From Acidimicrobiia bacterium (GTDB taxonomy: Bacteria > Actinomycetota > Acidimicrobiia > IMCC26256 > JAMXLJ01), in contig JAMXLJ010000062.1 of the NCBI GenBank assembly GCA_024281095.1, forward strand, positions 1 to 52,202: a stretch of DNA of 52,202 nt, given 5' to 3'. This document shows, piece after piece, positions 27,091-35,566 of the stretch; within the stretch, counting starts at the first letter, position 1, and every line of letters begins with the position of its first letter. The position numbers and the translations under genes are program-made. Below the pieces are notes generated by a model. The model was not told the origin of the DNA. It worked only from the letters and a program-made list of their open reading frames with translations, and did no database searches.

Positions 27091-27203
27091 CGCTAGCGCG
27101 GGCGGCCGGCGAGTCGCCAAGGGCGTCCGGACGCACGTGCGCGGGCACGCGTCCGGTCACACGAGACGCCTGTCATCCGACAGCGGAATTCCTGGAGCAG
27201 AAC

Positions 27204-27698
27204 ATGGCCGTCGACACGAGCGTCATCGGCAAGCCGACGAGTGCCGCCAAAGTTGTGGTGGAGCGAGGCCCGGTGTCGTACTTCGCGTCCGCGCTGAAGG
27301 ACGAGAACCCGATCTATCACGACGACGGCGCGGCACGCGCGGCGGGCCTTCCCGCCATTCCCGCGCCGCCGACCTTCTCGTTCGCGATGAACCACATGGG
27401 TCGCTTCGCCGAGGATCAACCGCCCGACCCGACCGGCGGTCAGAACCCGATGTTCAAGGTGATGGGCGACCTGATGTCCAAGGGCGGCCTCGTGCTCCAT
27501 GGCGAGGAGGAATTCGAGTACCACCGCCCGATCGTGGTCGGCGACGTGCTCGTGAGCGAAGGCAAGATCACCGACGTCTACGAGCGTGAGAGCAAGGGCC
27601 GCACGATGACCTTCATCGTCATGGAGACGGTCTGGCGTGACGACGCGACCGGCGAACCGGTCGTCACCGAACGCTTCAACCTGATCCATCGCGCGTAG
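27204..27698 (+). CDS. MaoC-type (FAS1-like) dehydratase/hydratase
   Basis: This 164-residue hot-dog protein is of the MaoC N-terminal group. It has an opening segment KVVVERGPVSYFASALKDENPIY, the PAPPTFSFAMN turn and the central LHGEEEFEYHRPIVVGDVL. It should hydrate enoyl-CoA or act as half of a two-subunit hydratase; the hydratase-2 catalytic motif itself is not obvious, so a partner may be needed. The ATG at 27204 follows a GGAG six bases upstream. It is divergent from the SDR gene. Confidence 0.85.
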   Translation: MAVDTSVIGKPTSAAKVVVERGPVSYFASALKDENPIYHDDGAARAAGLPAIPAPPTFSFAMNHMGRFAEDQPPDPTGGQNPMFKVMGDLMSKGGLVLHGEEEFEYHRPIVVGDVLVSEGKITDVYERESKGRTMTFIVMETVWRDDATGEPVVTERFNLIHRA

Positions 27699-27757
27699 GG
27701 CGGTCGCGGGAGACGCGTTCGGCCTCACGCTTCCGGCTTGACGCCTCCGGCCGGAGA

Positions 27758-28921
27758 TCAGGTCCCGACGAGCGCGCCCTGCGGCATTGGTGAGATGTCG
27801 ACGGTCTCGGCGCCGCCGGCGGGGCCGATGGCGACGAGGCGGCCGTCGTCGAGCGTCACGAACAGCCAGTCGCCGCTCCACGCGAGCGCGCTGGCGTGCC
27901 CGCCGGCGTCGACGACACGCGCAACGCCCGATCGCACCACGAGGACCCGCGTGCTGTCGCTGTTCGGCGCGTTCGTGAGCACGGCCAGCGCCCCGCTGTC
28001 CTGACCGAGCGCGCTCGGGCCGATCGCCCAACCCGACGGGACCGCCGTGTCGATCCGGCGGTCGCCGCGCCCGTTCAGATCGGTCAGCACGACCGTGCAC
28101 GACCTCTGCGCGCAATCGAGCGAAACGGCTGATGTGCCGGCCATGCCGAGCACGATGTCCTGGCGTGAGATCGCGCGGCTTCTCGTGGCGGATCCGATCA
28201 CACGACGACCGTCCTCGACCCGGTCGAGCACCGGGCCGTCGCCGTCGAGCACGCCGATCGGCCGCCCCATCCCGATGCGCGCCGGCGTGAACGACGACGG
28301 GCCGCGCTCGCCGGTGACGGGAGACACCAGGTTCAGCTGCCAGCCCGATGTCGTCGCGACCGCCAGCCATACCCACAGGCTGCTGGCGGATCGGAAGACG
28401 GCGTCGGCCGGCCCCAGATCGACGGCCGGACGGTCGAGGCTCCGGTTCACCGCGTACGCGCGCCCGTGCACGACCGCGGCGAAGCTGTCGCCCGCGGCCA
28501 CGACCGCAGTCGGCGTGCCGTCCGGAATGCCGGCGAGCCGCACCACGCGCTCCACACGCGCGTCGACGTCGACCGCCTCGATGCGGTCGTAGGCGATGCT
28601 GACGACGTGGGCACCCGTGGTGACGTCGAGCATCCGGGGTGACGGCACGGCGTGCATGTCCGACACGGAAGAGCCGGGATTGCCGATGAGCACCGCGAGC
28701 ATCGCGATCACCGCGAACAGCAGCACCCACAGCGGGGTGCGGGACGCCCGGTCGGAGTGCACCCGCCGGCGCACGGTTCCGAGCCCGAACGCGAGCTGCG
28801 CGAACTGCTCGTCGAACGCCTCGCGCTCGATGCTCCGGCTCGGAGGCGGCACGTCGTCGAGATCGACGATGACGAGGTCGCTGGCTTCGCCGAGCTCCAC
28901 GAGGGTTCCGTGGCGCGCCAC
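27758..28921 (-). CDS. Membrane-anchored beta-propeller-like protein
   Basis: This 387-residue protein has a cytoplasmic N-terminus of about 65 residues, a single membrane helix (TPLWVLLFAVIAMLAVLIG) and an outside domain of repeated short beta strands. The latter has GxxVVSIAYDR-like and GDSFAAVVHGRAYAV-like repeats, which suggest a propeller. Two Cys (LDCAQRSC) could form a disulfide. No function is recognised. It may sense or scaffold at the cell surface. Confidence 0.75.
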   Translation of the reverse strand: MARHGTLVELGEASDLVIVDLDDVPPPSRSIEREAFDEQFAQLAFGLGTVRRRVHSDRASRTPLWVLLFAVIAMLAVLIGNPGSSVSDMHAVPSPRMLDVTTGAHVVSIAYDRIEAVDVDARVERVVRLAGIPDGTPTAVVAAGDSFAAVVHGRAYAVNRSLDRPAVDLGPADAVFRSASSLWVWLAVATTSGWQLNLVSPVTGERGPSSFTPARIGMGRPIGVLDGDGPVLDRVEDGRRVIGSATRSRAISRQDIVLGMAGTSAVSLDCAQRSCTVVLTDLNGRGDRRIDTAVPSGWAIGPSALGQDSGALAVLTNAPNSDSTRVLVVRSGVARVVDAGGHASALAWSGDWLFVTLDDGRLVAIGPAGGAETVDISPMPQGALVGT

Positions 28922-29007
28922 GCTGAAATGGTACGACCCCGGCGGCGTTTCCGTGCCCGGTGTCGCGGAACGAGCCCTCGGGCTTCAGGATGTGGAACAA
29001 ACCGGCG

Positions 29008-31356
29008 TCACTCGACCGCGCCGTCGGCGCGCAGCTGCTCCTGTTCGTCCGTCGACAGCCCGAGCAGGTCGCCGAGCACCCAGTCGTTGTCCTGCCCGAG
29101 CGTGGGCCCGCTTCGGTCGTAGCCGCTCGGTGCGTTCGACAGTCGAAATCCGTTGCGCTCGTACAGCGTCGGCCCCGTGAAGGGATGGGCGAGCTCGACG
29201 AAGTGCTCGCGTGCGGCGACCTGCGGGTCGAGATGGATATCGCCGAAGTCGGCCACGGGCACCGCTTCGATGCCGGCGTCCTGGAGCAGCGACGCGACCT
29301 CGTCGCGAGACCGCGTACGCGTCCACGCCGCGACCGCGCCCTCCACCTCGTCGATGCGGGCTTTGCGGGCGTCGACAGTGTCGAGCGACGGGTCGTCGAC
29401 GCCGATGATCGACGCGAGACGCTTCCACTCGTCGTCGGCCCATGCCGCGATCGCGACCCAGCGGTCGTCGCCGCGGCAGGGGAACGCGCCGTGCGGCACC
29501 GCCCGCGACGAGCGGTTGCCATCACGCATACCGATGACGCCCTCCCGTTCGTATTCGAGGATCCACGGTGACAGCGTCCAGATGCCGACCTCGACCTGTG
29601 ACAGATCGAGGTACGCGCCCCGGCCGGTGCGCCGTCGGTAGAGCAGCGCGGCGCCGAGTGCCGCCGCGACATAGCGGGGCGCGAGCGAGTCGGTGATCGT
29701 GCCGAACGGGCCGACCGGTTCGCGGTCGGGCCAGCCCGTCAGCCAGTTGTATCCCGACAGCGCGGCACCCTGGCTGCCGAAGCCGGGATAGTCGCGGTGG
29801 GGGCCGGTCTGACCGTTGAGGCACGCGCTGATCATCACGAGGTCCGGCTTGACCTGAGCGAGCGCGTCGTAGTCGAGACCGAAGCCGCGCATGGCGCGCG
29901 GAGCGAAGTTCTCGGCGACCGCGTCCGCCCACTCGACGACGAGCCGGCGCACGAGCTCGACGGCGCGCGGATGCTTGAGGTTGAACGTCACGTTGCGCTT
30001 GTCGACGTTGAGTGCGTCGTACAGCACCGAGCCCTCGAGCCCGTGCGGGTTGTTCGGGCCCAGCGCGTACACACGCAGGAAGTCGGGCCGGCTCTTCGAC
30101 TCGACCCGCAGCACCGTCGCGCCGTGCTCGGCGAAGTACCGAGTCGCGATCGGCCCCGCCGCTCCCGAGCCGAACTCGAGGATGTTCACCCCCGCCCACG
30201 CCCCACCCCCTTCGCTCAGTTGGGACGATTTGCCGGTCAGAGGGCTGGAAATCGTCCCAACTGACGGGATGGTGGAGGGGTCGGTGGAGCCGAGTGCCGG
30301 CGCCGGGTGCTCGGCGCGCGCGGGTGCGGCTTCGCCGTCGGCGCTGCGCACGACGACGAACGAGCGCGGGAAGCGCTCGATGTCCCCGACCGGTCCGAAG
30401 AAGTCGCGCGAGGCGAGCTGTGTGTTCGCGAGCAGCTCGCGGGGCGAGTTGGCCGGGGCGATCATGAGGTTGGTCGCGCACGCGATGTCGTAGAGCTCCT
30501 GCATCGTGTGGCGCGAGAAGTAGTCCGAGAGCGCGACCTCCATGGCTTTGAGGTCTTCGTCGCTCGCCGTGTTGGGGGAGAACTCGTTCCAGTCGCGGTC
30601 GGTCATGACGGCGGCGTCGATGCCGTCGGCGGCGACGAGCTTGGTGAGGGTCTGCAGCGTCGGGACGCGGGCCTTGCCGCCGCGAAGCCCGAACGAGACA
30701 TAGCCGTCGAGGGTGGGCCAGATCTCGCGGGTGCGGCCGATGTTGGCGCCGCGGCGGGTGCCCCGCTCGCCCGTCTTCGGGAAGCTCGAGGGCCCCGACA
30801 TGCTCGCGATGAACACGACTTCCTGCATCGACAGGTCGACGTGCTGCGGCCGGCCCGATGCGAGCGCGGTGATGGCCGCGAACGCGGCCTCGCCGCCGGT
30901 GTGCGCGTACCCCGACGGCTCAGTGCACCGCACGGGCGCGCGGTCGGGGTCGCCGGTGCTGTACATGTTGCCGCTCGAGGCCATGACGCCGAGATCCGAC
31001 GCTCGCCATCCGGCGCGCGGACCGCTCACGCCGAACGGCGTGACGCTGACCCACACCGACTGCGATGCCCGCGCCGGGTCGAGCGCCCATGCACCGGGGA
31101 AGCCGGGCGTGTCGATCACGACGTCGGCCGCGGCCAGCAGCCGCGCGACCGCAGGGTCGTCGTCCGACGCGGCCACGACACTGCGCTTCCCCGCGTTCCA
31201 GGCCGCGAAGCGATGGGGGAGTGTGCGCAGCGGGTCGCCGCTCGGCGGTTCGACCTTGACCACGTCCGCGCCGAGGTCGGCGAGGACCCGGCCCGCGATC
31301 GCGGCGGGCTCGCCGGCCAGGTCGACGACGAACACCCCTTCGAGCAGCGATTGCAT
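29008..31356 (-). CDS. Fused double CaiB/BaiF family (type III) CoA-transferase
   Basis: This 782-residue protein contains two complete CoA-transferase III halves joined by a Ser/Gly/Thr/Pro-rich linker at about 350-395. Each half has the nucleotide-type opening (GRVLADLGADVVKVEPP; GPIATRYFAEHGATVLRVE) and a DLS motif that fits the catalytic Asp (PQHVDLS; AYLDLS). Family members move CoA between acids without free CoA. The DNA of the linker carries a perfect 16-bp inverted repeat (30216-30264). The ATG at 31356 has GGAGGGGAG upstream, and a TGAC-N6-GTCA site lies 32 bp upstream. Confidence 0.92.
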   Translation of the reverse strand: MQSLLEGVFVVDLAGEPAAIAGRVLADLGADVVKVEPPSGDPLRTLPHRFAAWNAGKRSVVAASDDDPAVARLLAAADVVIDTPGFPGAWALDPARASQSVWVSVTPFGVSGPRAGWRASDLGVMASSGNMYSTGDPDRAPVRCTEPSGYAHTGGEAAFAAITALASGRPQHVDLSMQEVVFIASMSGPSSFPKTGERGTRRGANIGRTREIWPTLDGYVSFGLRGGKARVPTLQTLTKLVAADGIDAAVMTDRDWNEFSPNTASDEDLKAMEVALSDYFSRHTMQELYDIACATNLMIAPANSPRELLANTQLASRDFFGPVGDIERFPRSFVVVRSADGEAAPARAEHPAPALGSTDPSTIPSVGTISSPLTGKSSQLSEGGGAWAGVNILEFGSGAAGPIATRYFAEHGATVLRVESKSRPDFLRVYALGPNNPHGLEGSVLYDALNVDKRNVTFNLKHPRAVELVRRLVVEWADAVAENFAPRAMRGFGLDYDALAQVKPDLVMISACLNGQTGPHRDYPGFGSQGAALSGYNWLTGWPDREPVGPFGTITDSLAPRYVAAALGAALLYRRRTGRGAYLDLSQVEVGIWTLSPWILEYEREGVIGMRDGNRSSRAVPHGAFPCRGDDRWVAIAAWADDEWKRLASIIGVDDPSLDTVDARKARIDEVEGAVAAWTRTRSRDEVASLLQDAGIEAVPVADFGDIHLDPQVAAREHFVELAHPFTGPTLYERNGFRLSNAPSGYDRSGPTLGQDNDWVLGDLLGLSTDEQEQLRADGAVE
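30188..30210 (-). other. Possible G-quadruplex tract in CaiB linker
   Basis: On the reverse strand this reads as four G-runs (G5, G4, G3, G5) separated by one to three bases, next to the inverted repeat in the linker. It encodes Gly/Ala/Trp. It fits a G-quadruplex pattern but may simply be a Gly-rich linker. Confidence 0.35.
30216..30264. repeat. Perfect 16-bp inverted repeat inside CDS
   Basis: TCAGTTGGGACGATTT (30216-30231) and AAATCGTCCCAACTGA (30249-30264) are exact reverse complements separated by 17 bases. The element lies in frame in the linker of the double CaiB protein and encodes a Ser/Thr-rich peptide. Its base composition is less GC-rich than the flanks, which suggests an inserted palindromic element. 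Confidence 0.7.
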
Positions 31357-31387
31357 GGGCCCTCGGTCTCCCCTCCGGTGCCTGATC

Positions 31388-31401
31388 TGACGCGCGCGTC
31401 A
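31388..31401. promoter_or_regulatory. TGAC-N6-GTCA operator candidate (site 3)
   Basis: TGACGCGCGCGTCA is a fully symmetric copy, 32 bp upstream of the CaiB start in the divergent region shared with the amidohydrolase gene. Confidence 0.55.
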
Positions 31402-31439
31402 CCCTACCGTCGGGCCCGTTCGGGGCCACGAGCGGTCTC

Positions 31440-31452
31440 TGACGGTCCGTCA
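31440..31452. promoter_or_regulatory. Variant palindrome TGACGGTCCGTCA
   Basis: A 13-bp inverted repeat with a five-base spacer between TGAC and GTCA, sitting between sites 3 and 4. It may be a weaker copy of the same operator. Confidence 0.35.
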
Positions 31453-31471
31453 AGATTGACACGGTTGTTAG

Positions 31472-31500
31472 TTGACACTGACGTCAGGGAACTGGACAAT
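31472..31500 (+). promoter_or_regulatory. Promoter of amidohydrolase gene with embedded operator (site 4)
   Basis: TTGACA (31472-31477) and GACAAT (31495-31500) are separated by 17 bases, a good -35/-10 pair. The palindrome TGACACTGACGTCA (31473-31486) overlaps the -35 and the spacer, so a bound repressor would block the promoter. The amidohydrolase start is at 31549. Confidence 0.6.
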
Positions 31501-31548
31501 GCCAGACGCGCACCGCCAAGGGCGCGCACGCGACCGGGAGGACGTCCC

Positions 31549-32724
31549 ATGTCGAAGTACCGGCTCGTCGACGCGGACTGCCACATCCTCGAACCGCGCG
31601 ACATCTGGAAGAACCACCTCCCGAAGAAGTACCAGGACAAGGCGCCCCAACTCGTCAAGGACGTCGACGGCGGCGATGCCTGGCAGTTCGCCGGCGCGTC
31701 CGCGCCCGATCCGATCGGGCTCACCGCGACGCCGGGAATGTCGTTCGACCAGTTCCGCTGGACTGGCGTCACCTACGACCAGGCCCGTCCCGGTTGTCAC
31801 AACGGCGCCGAGCGCCTCAAGGACATGGACATCGACGGTGTCGACGCGGAATTGCTGTACGCGCCGCAGCGGACCATCGGCCACTTCCTCGGCGACGAGG
31901 ACGACGACTTCGTGCTCGCGGGCGTCGAGGCGTACAACTCGTTCCTCTTCGACGAGTTCTGCGCGCCCGACCCGACGCGGCTCATCGCGCTCGCGCAGAT
32001 GCCCTCGCTCGGTATCGACAGCGCCGTCGACGGCCTGCGCAAGGCCAAGGCGCGCGGCTCGAGAGCGGCGGTGATCTCCAACTGGCCGTCGGGCGGGACG
32101 TCGGTGTCGACGGCCGACGACCCGTTCTGGGCCGCGGCGTGTGACGAGGGCATCCCGGTCGCGATCCACATCAACGTGATCTCACGCGAGCAGCGACAGG
32201 CCCAGCGCAAGGCTGCGGCGAAGGGCGGCCAGACGGTCTACGGCGGCAAGGGTGAGGCGGCGAAGGCGAAGGCGGTCGGAGGTCTCGGCAGCGTGTTCTC
32301 GACCGTGCCCGCGAACATCTCGCAGATGATCTTCACGGGCGTCTTCGAGCGCTTTCCCGAGCTGCACGTCGCCTGGATCGAGACCGGCGTCGGCTGGTTG
32401 CCGCATTTCCTCGAGATGATGGACGACAAGTACTGGCGGAACCGGTCGTGGGGCGAGCTGCCGATCAAGGAGCCGCCGTCGTACTACTGGTACCGCAACA
32501 TGAGCGCGACGTTCATCACCGACCGTTCGGGCATCGACCTGCGTCACAAGGTCGGGGTCGGGAACATGATGTGGTCGAGCGACTACCCGCACCACGGCAA
32601 CGACTGGCCGTACTCACGGCGCGTCATCGAGGACACGATGGGCGGCCTGCCGAGCGACGAGCGTCATGCGATCGTCGCCGGCAACGCGGCGCGCATCTTC
32701 CATCTCGACGACTCGTCGGCCTGA
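31549..32724 (+). CDS. Amidohydrolase-family metal enzyme (amidohydrolase 2 type)
   Basis: This 391-residue protein has the metal motifs of the ACMSD/amidohydrolase-2 group: DADCHILEP near the start (D-x-H), a middle IHINV (His), and SSDYPHHGNDWPYS (late Asp) near the end. Members decarboxylate or hydrolyse cyclic acids; in actinobacterial lipid clusters the substrate is often unknown. The ATG at 31549 has GGGAGGAC upstream. The gene is divergent from the CaiB gene and has a strong promoter with an operator in it. It lies within a catabolic neighbourhood. Confidence 0.88.
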   Translation: MSKYRLVDADCHILEPRDIWKNHLPKKYQDKAPQLVKDVDGGDAWQFAGASAPDPIGLTATPGMSFDQFRWTGVTYDQARPGCHNGAERLKDMDIDGVDAELLYAPQRTIGHFLGDEDDDFVLAGVEAYNSFLFDEFCAPDPTRLIALAQMPSLGIDSAVDGLRKAKARGSRAAVISNWPSGGTSVSTADDPFWAAACDEGIPVAIHINVISREQRQAQRKAAAKGGQTVYGGKGEAAKAKAVGGLGSVFSTVPANISQMIFTGVFERFPELHVAWIETGVGWLPHFLEMMDDKYWRNRSWGELPIKEPPSYYWYRNMSATFITDRSGIDLRHKVGVGNMMWSSDYPHHGNDWPYSRRVIEDTMGGLPSDERHAIVAGNAARIFHLDDSSA

Positions 32725-32741
32725 CTCGTCGGCCTGACGCG

Positions 32742-33503
32742 TCAGCTCTCGACGACGGGGACTTCACCCGACTCGTCGACGTCGACGGATCGGCCGGCGC
32801 GCGGGTTGTCGCGTTCGACCGCCTGCAGGGTCAGCCGTTGCAGCGTGCGCTCGTGCACGTACTGGACGATCCGCGTGACGATCGGGAGGAGGTTCGACGC
32901 GGACGCAGCGGTCGTGTCCTGGAACGCCTCGAGCTCGCCCGGCCTCCACGCCGGCCCACGATCGCCGCGGAAGAGCTCGAGCACCTGGAGCTGCATCTGC
33001 TCGACGCCGAGCGCGTAGATCGACACGAGCTCGACCACGACGTCGGCCGGCATCCCGAGCCGGTGCAGGTCGGCCGCGGCCCGCATGACGTCGAGGTCGG
33101 CCGCGTCGTACGCGTCACGCCCGAACTCCTCGGGATCGCGCAACAGCGTGGCCGCGCGCAGTCTCGTGGCGAGCTCCGGGTCGATGCCCGAGCGCTCGAC
33201 GAGGGCATCGAAGTCGTAGGCCGCGCCGGTGGAGCCGAAGATCCCGTCGATCATCCCGGGGCGGTCGGCGTCGAGCAGGGCTCGGATCGCGGCCAGGGAG
33301 AAGCGGCGTTCCTGCAGCTCCCGGATGCGCTCGAGCCGCTCGAGGTGCTCGAGGCCGTAGACCTTCGTGCGCCCCTCGCGCGTGGCCGGGGGGAGCAGCC
33401 CTTCTCGCTGGTAGAAGCGAATCGTGTCGACGGTCAACCCGGCTTCGTGCGCCAGGTCGTCGATGCGCCACCGCGCCGCGGGGGTGGTCATGGCTGTGGG
33501 CAT
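32742..33503 (-). CDS. MerR family transcriptional regulator
   Basis: This 253-residue protein has the MerR helix-turn-helix and wing (WRIDDLAHEAGLTVDTIRFYQR, then EGRTKVYG and RLERIRELQERRFSLAAIRALL), followed by a long helical C-terminal domain that probably binds a ligand or dimerises. No metal Cys cluster is seen, so it is not a metal sensor. An ATG at 33491 (four residues shorter) is also possible. The stop overlaps a CTGACGCGTCAG palindrome (32734-32745). Its upstream region holds a MerR-type operator and a CRP-type palindrome. Confidence 0.88.
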   Translation of the reverse strand: MPTAMTTPAARWRIDDLAHEAGLTVDTIRFYQREGLLPPATREGRTKVYGLEHLERLERIRELQERRFSLAAIRALLDADRPGMIDGIFGSTGAAYDFDALVERSGIDPELATRLRAATLLRDPEEFGRDAYDAADLDVMRAAADLHRLGMPADVVVELVSIYALGVEQMQLQVLELFRGDRGPAWRPGELEAFQDTTAASASNLLPIVTRIVQYVHERTLQRLTLQAVERDNPRAGRSVDVDESGEVPVVES

Positions 33504-33515
33504 GTTGTCACGTCG

Positions 33516-33531
33516 TGTGACCCTAGTCACA
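33516..33531. promoter_or_regulatory. CRP-type palindrome upstream of merR
   Basis: TGTGACCCTAGTCACA matches the TGTGA-N6-TCACA half-sites of CRP/FNR-family regulators exactly. It lies 13 bp ahead of the MerR start, where binding would repress or tune the gene. Confidence 0.55.
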
Positions 33532-33545
33532 GTTTGCGAGCGTCT

Positions 33546-33570
33546 ACTTTGAGAGTAAACACTCTAAAGT
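33546..33570. promoter_or_regulatory. MerR-type operator in divergent region
   Basis: ACTTTGAGAGT and ACTCTAAAGT face each other around AAAC, a near-perfect inverted repeat (one extra G) of the ACT-rich kind used by MerR proteins. It lies between merR and the small gene at 33685, so it may serve both. Confidence 0.5.
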
Positions 33571-33684
33571 AATGAAGGTGCAGTGTCGAGAGTCCAGTGA
33601 ACCGAGAGTTCCGGGGAACACGGACCCGCGACACACCGCGTGCCGGCGCGACGTAGCGCAGGCTCAGGAGCAAGGACGACAGCG

Positions 33685-33837
33685 ATGACCGCCAGCACGA
33701 CCAGTATCGAGGTCCGCCGCCAGGCCGAGCGCCGTCAGGCCGCGCTCGCGTGGGTGGCCCGGCAGCTCGAGTGGGAGCGGACCCTCAACGGTCTGCGGGC
33801 CCGCCGGCACGCCGACGCCGAACAGCGCGCGGCCTGA
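33685..33837 (+). CDS. Small helical protein beside merR
   Basis: This 50-residue protein is rich in Arg, Ala and Gln, with a predicted single long helix (VRRQAERRQAALAWVARQLE). It starts at an ATG with AGGAGCAAGGA upstream. It is divergent from merR across the MerR-type operator, so it may be a regulated target. No homologue is recognised. Its length and spacing support a real gene, but the evidence is limited. Confidence 0.55.
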   Translation: MTASTTSIEVRRQAERRQAALAWVARQLEWERTLNGLRARRHADAEQRAA

Positions 33838-33959
33838 CCGCCTGAATCCTGCGCGCCTGCCCCCCGGGCGCGTCGTTACGACGCCGCGCGCGTCGGGTCA
33901 CGAACCCCCCTCGTGAGCCCGGCGCCCGTGGCGTCGTTTCCTGTGTGCCGCCGCTGCGC

Positions 33960-34391
33960 TCAGCGCAGCACCCAGCGGGGAAACGTGGCGTCGCCGACCG
34001 GCTGGAACACGACCTCGACCGGTGCACCGATCTCGATCGTCGCCGGGTCCACCGAGTTGATGTCCGCGTCGGGCGCCGCGACGAGGTTGCCGACGAAGCG
34101 GATGGTCGGGTCCTCGTCGAGCGCGACCACGATCACGTTGTAGGGAGCGAGCTCCGAGTATGCGGGGAGTAGCGGCGGGTGGGGGACCACGAACGACCAG
34201 ATCGTCCCGCGACCCGACGTCGGCTCGAAGCGACGCCTCGTCGAGCGGCAGTACGGGCACATCGGTCGCGGCGGCATCCGCCGGCGACCGCACGCCTCGC
34301 ACGCCTGCACCAACAGCTCGCCGCGGGCACAGCCCTGCCAGAACGGCGACGCCTCGTCGCCTTCGAGCAACGGCAGCAAAAATTCAGGCAT
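33960..34391 (-). CDS. DUF35 OB-fold/zinc-ribbon protein, Ltp2 partner
   Basis: This 143-residue protein has the DUF35 layout: an N-terminal helix (FWQGCARGELLVQACEACG), a zinc ribbon with two CxxC pairs (CEAC and CPYC), and a C-terminal OB fold (GRGTIWSFVVPHPPLLP, PYNVIVVALDED, RFVGNLV). In steroid and fatty acid catabolism DUF35 proteins form a complex with Ltp2-type aldolases, binding the CoA substrate. The gene lies 17 nt after the Ltp2-like gene on the same strand, which supports this partnership. Confidence 0.9.
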   Translation of the reverse strand: MPEFLLPLLEGDEASPFWQGCARGELLVQACEACGRRRMPPRPMCPYCRSTRRRFEPTSGRGTIWSFVVPHPPLLPAYSELAPYNVIVVALDEDPTIRFVGNLVAAPDADINSVDPATIEIGAPVEVVFQPVGDATFPRWVLR

Positions 34392-34408
34392 CTTTCGGGC
34401 CTGTCTCC

Positions 34409-35566
34409 TTACTTCCTCAGGATGAGCGCGCTGGTGGGGACACCTTCGCCGCTCGTGACGAGACAGTTGCCGGCTCCCTCGACTTGCGCGGTCGACGTGC
34501 CCCGCACCTGCCGCACGCCTTCGGTGATCAGGTTGAAGCCGTGCACGTACGCCTCGCTCATGCCGGCGCCGGAGGTGTTGACCGGCAGGCGGCCGCCGAG
34601 CTCGATCGCGCCGTCGTCGGTGAACGGGCCACCTTCGCCGCGTTTGCAGAAGCCGTAACCCTCCAGCGACAGGATGATCAACGGGCTGAACGCGTCGTAG
34701 AGCTGTGCGACCGCGATGTCGTCGGGCCGGAGCTCCGACGTCGCCCAGAGCTTGTCGGCGCAGACCCACGCGGGGCCGCGCAGCGGGTCGTCGTTGAAGT
34801 AGTTCGTCATCGTCTGGTGCTGCGTCGGGATGCTCTGCGCGAACGCGTGGACGTACGCGGGCGGATGGGGAAGGTCGCGTGCGCGCGCGGCCGACGTGAT
34901 CACGACCGCGAGCGCGCCGTCGGTCTCCAGACAGTTGTCGAACAGGCACAGCGGCTCGGAGATCCAGCGCGCGTTCATGTAGTCGTCGCGTGTCAGCGGC
35001 TTCTCGTACATCGTCGCCGCTGGATTGCGGTTCGCGTGCTTCCGTGCCGCGATCGCGACGTTGGCGAGATGGTCCCGCGTCGCGCCGTACTCGTGCATGT
35101 AGCGACGGGTGAGCATCGCGATCTCGTCGACCGGGCGCAGAAGACCGAACGGGCGCGACCACTGGAACTGCTCGCCGACGCGGCGCTCGATCTGGGCCCA
35201 CGGGCGGCTCGTCGCCGCCGCGCGCTTGCGGGCGCGCCACGCCACCACGATCTCGGCCTGCCCGGTCACGATCGCCATCGCGGCCTGCCCGACGACACCG
35301 CAGCCCGCGCCGCCGCCGAACCCGATCTGGCTGAACCACGTGATGTCGCCGAGGCCGACACTGCGGGCGACGTCGACCTCGCGGTTCTGTTCCATCGTGT
35401 ACGAGGCGAGCCCGTCGACCTCGCTCGGCGCGATGCCGCAGTCGTCGAGTGCCGCGGAGATCGCCATGCACGCGAGCTCGAGCTCCGACTCCGGCACCCC
35501 TTTGCCGAACTTGGTCTGGCCGATGCCGACGATGGCGGTCCGGTCGGTGAGCGGGCCGCTCACCAT
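34409..35566 (-). CDS. Ltp2-like thiolase-fold aldolase
   Basis: This 385-residue protein (MVSGPLTDRTAIVGIGQTKF) has the thiolase fold but an FGGGAGCGVVGQAAMA segment in place of the standard condensing Cys motif. It also has QLYDAFSPLIILSLEGYGFC and the late VNTSGAGMSEAYVHG, typical of Ltp2 and related aldolases. Such proteins release propionyl- or acetyl-CoA by retro-aldol cleavage of steroid side chains. GTG at 35563 or ATG at 35566 start it; the GTG overlaps the preceding stop as GTGA. It forms an operon with the DUF35 gene and a crotonase. Confidence 0.88.
   Translation of the reverse strand: MVSGPLTDRTAIVGIGQTKFGKGVPESELELACMAISAALDDCGIAPSEVDGLASYTMEQNREVDVARSVGLGDITWFSQIGFGGGAGCGVVGQAAMAIVTGQAEIVVAWRARKRAAATSRPWAQIERRVGEQFQWSRPFGLLRPVDEIAMLTRRYMHEYGATRDHLANVAIAARKHANRNPAATMYEKPLTRDDYMNARWISEPLCLFDNCLETDGALAVVITSAARARDLPHPPAYVHAFAQSIPTQHQTMTNYFNDDPLRGPAWVCADKLWATSELRPDDIAVAQLYDAFSPLIILSLEGYGFCKRGEGGPFTDDGAIELGGRLPVNTSGAGMSEAYVHGFNLITEGVRQVRGTSTAQVEGAGNCLVTSGEGVPTSALILRK

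Noticed and set aside
25066-27096. Long forward open frame of 676 codons opposite the thiolase and SDR genes
   Set aside because: It is a mirror of GC-rich coding DNA. The reverse-strand proteins have full domains, while this frame is Arg/Asp/His-rich with no fold.
30307-31548. Forward open frame reading through the CaiB gene into the amidohydrolase
   Set aside because: Only the part from 31549 has amidohydrolase motifs and a ribosome site; the upstream part is antisense to the CoA-transferase.
32734-32745. CTGACGCGTCAG palindrome as a sixth operator copy
   Set aside because: Its spacer is two bases rather than six and it overlaps the MerR stop codon, so it does not fit the TGAC-N6-GTCA set.
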